From: an uncultured Erysipelotrichaceae bacterium
Lineage (GTDB): Bacteria > Bacillota_I > Bacilli_A > Erysipelotrichales > Coprobacillaceae
Reading direction: 5' to 3'
Length of the DNA stretch: 7,054 nt
NCBI GenBank assembly: GCA_900544435.1
Contig: UQVG01000104.1
Coordinates: forward strand, 1-7,054
A program made the position numbers and the translations under genes. The notes under the pieces were generated by a model, which was given only the letters and a program-made list of their open reading frames with translations, searched no databases and was not told where the DNA came from. Positions 6,821-7,054 of the stretch are shown one piece after another; the stretch's first letter is position 1; each line of letters starts with the position of its first letter.

Positions 6821-6842
6821 AAAAAGGGCTTTTGCCCTTTTT
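6821..6842. terminator. Bidirectional intrinsic terminator between convergent genes
   Basis: AAAAAGGGC (6821-6829) and GCCCTTTTT (6834-6842) form a perfect 9-bp stem with a TTTT loop. It starts three bases after the mupG stop. Both strands give a GC-rich stem core followed by U, so it can also end the converging minus-strand gene whose stop is at 6859-6861. Confidence 0.85.
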
Positions 6843-6858
6843 ATTTTGTTTTATTTTC

Positions 6859-7054
6859 TTAACGACTTAAGATGAATTTATTAATCACATCTTGTTCTTG
6901 AACATTATTCCCTTTTAAAGAATACCAATTCTTATAATATTTATTAGAATTACATCTATTATTTAAAACCATCCCACTTGGATGTATGAAATAAGCAACG
7001 CCCTGTATTTTTTCATCTTTCATAACTCTCGTATAATCTTTTCTAGCAATATTT
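6859..7054 (-). CDS. Unidentified protein, C-terminal 64 residues only (gene continues beyond the window)
   Basis: A minus-strand frame stays open from the window edge to TAA at 6859-6861, giving the last 64 residues of a protein. The sequence includes VAYFIHPSGMVLNN and is rich in Asn, Lys and Tyr, with no membrane segment and no motif I can assign. Its stop lies 17 bases from the shared terminator at 6821-6842, which fits a real gene converging on mupG. An in-frame ATG occurs at codon 11 of the visible part but has no clear ribosome-binding site, so the gene probably starts outside. Confidence 0.6.
   Translation of the reverse strand, partial: NIARKDYTRVMKDEKIQGVAYFIHPSGMVLNNRCNSNKYYKNWYSLKGNNVQEQDVINKFILSR

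Overview
The window looks like chromosomal DNA from a low-GC Firmicute. The very AT-rich sequence, strong GGAGG ribosome-binding sites, TagO/WecA-type lipid-carrier transferase and secG-rnr-smpB-ssrA gene order all point that way. The tmRNA tag ends in NYAFA, an ending I know from Mollicutes such as Mesoplasma florum. This suggests the Erysipelotrichia, the Firmicute lineage close to the Mollicutes, but that placement is inference.

Layout. Bases 1-500 hold no large gene. They contain a 49-codon and an 18- to 24-codon reading frame (both minus, unidentified), a terminator, four direct copies of a TGACAyCC repeat and a long hairpin. Bases 502-3776 are a minus-strand block in the order secG, rnr, smpB, ssrA (tmRNA). 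A convincing intrinsic terminator lies between secG and rnr. Bases 3865-5544 (minus) encode a TagO/WecA-like transferase with an unusual C-terminal extracytoplasmic domain. Bases 5545-5668 are a divergent promoter region with palindromes. Bases 5669-6817 (plus) encode a MupG-family (DUF871) protein, followed by a bidirectional terminator. The last roughly 195 bases are the 3' end of an unidentified minus-strand gene that converges on mupG.

How the genes work together. RNase R, SmpB and tmRNA form the trans-translation and mRNA quality-control set: tmRNA-SmpB frees stalled ribosomes and tags the nascent chain, and RNase R degrades the defective message. SecG is the small accessory subunit of the Sec translocon and is a common neighbour of rnr. 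The TagO-like and MupG-like genes both concern cell-wall sugars, the first starting wall-linked glycopolymers and the second probably hydrolysing a phosphorylated muropeptide sugar. They are divergent and share only a promoter region. I see no clearly new multi-gene system. The most unusual items are the TagO fusion, the terminator that appears to gate rnr, the short Mollicute-like tmRNA tag and the repeat/hairpin cluster next to ssrA.
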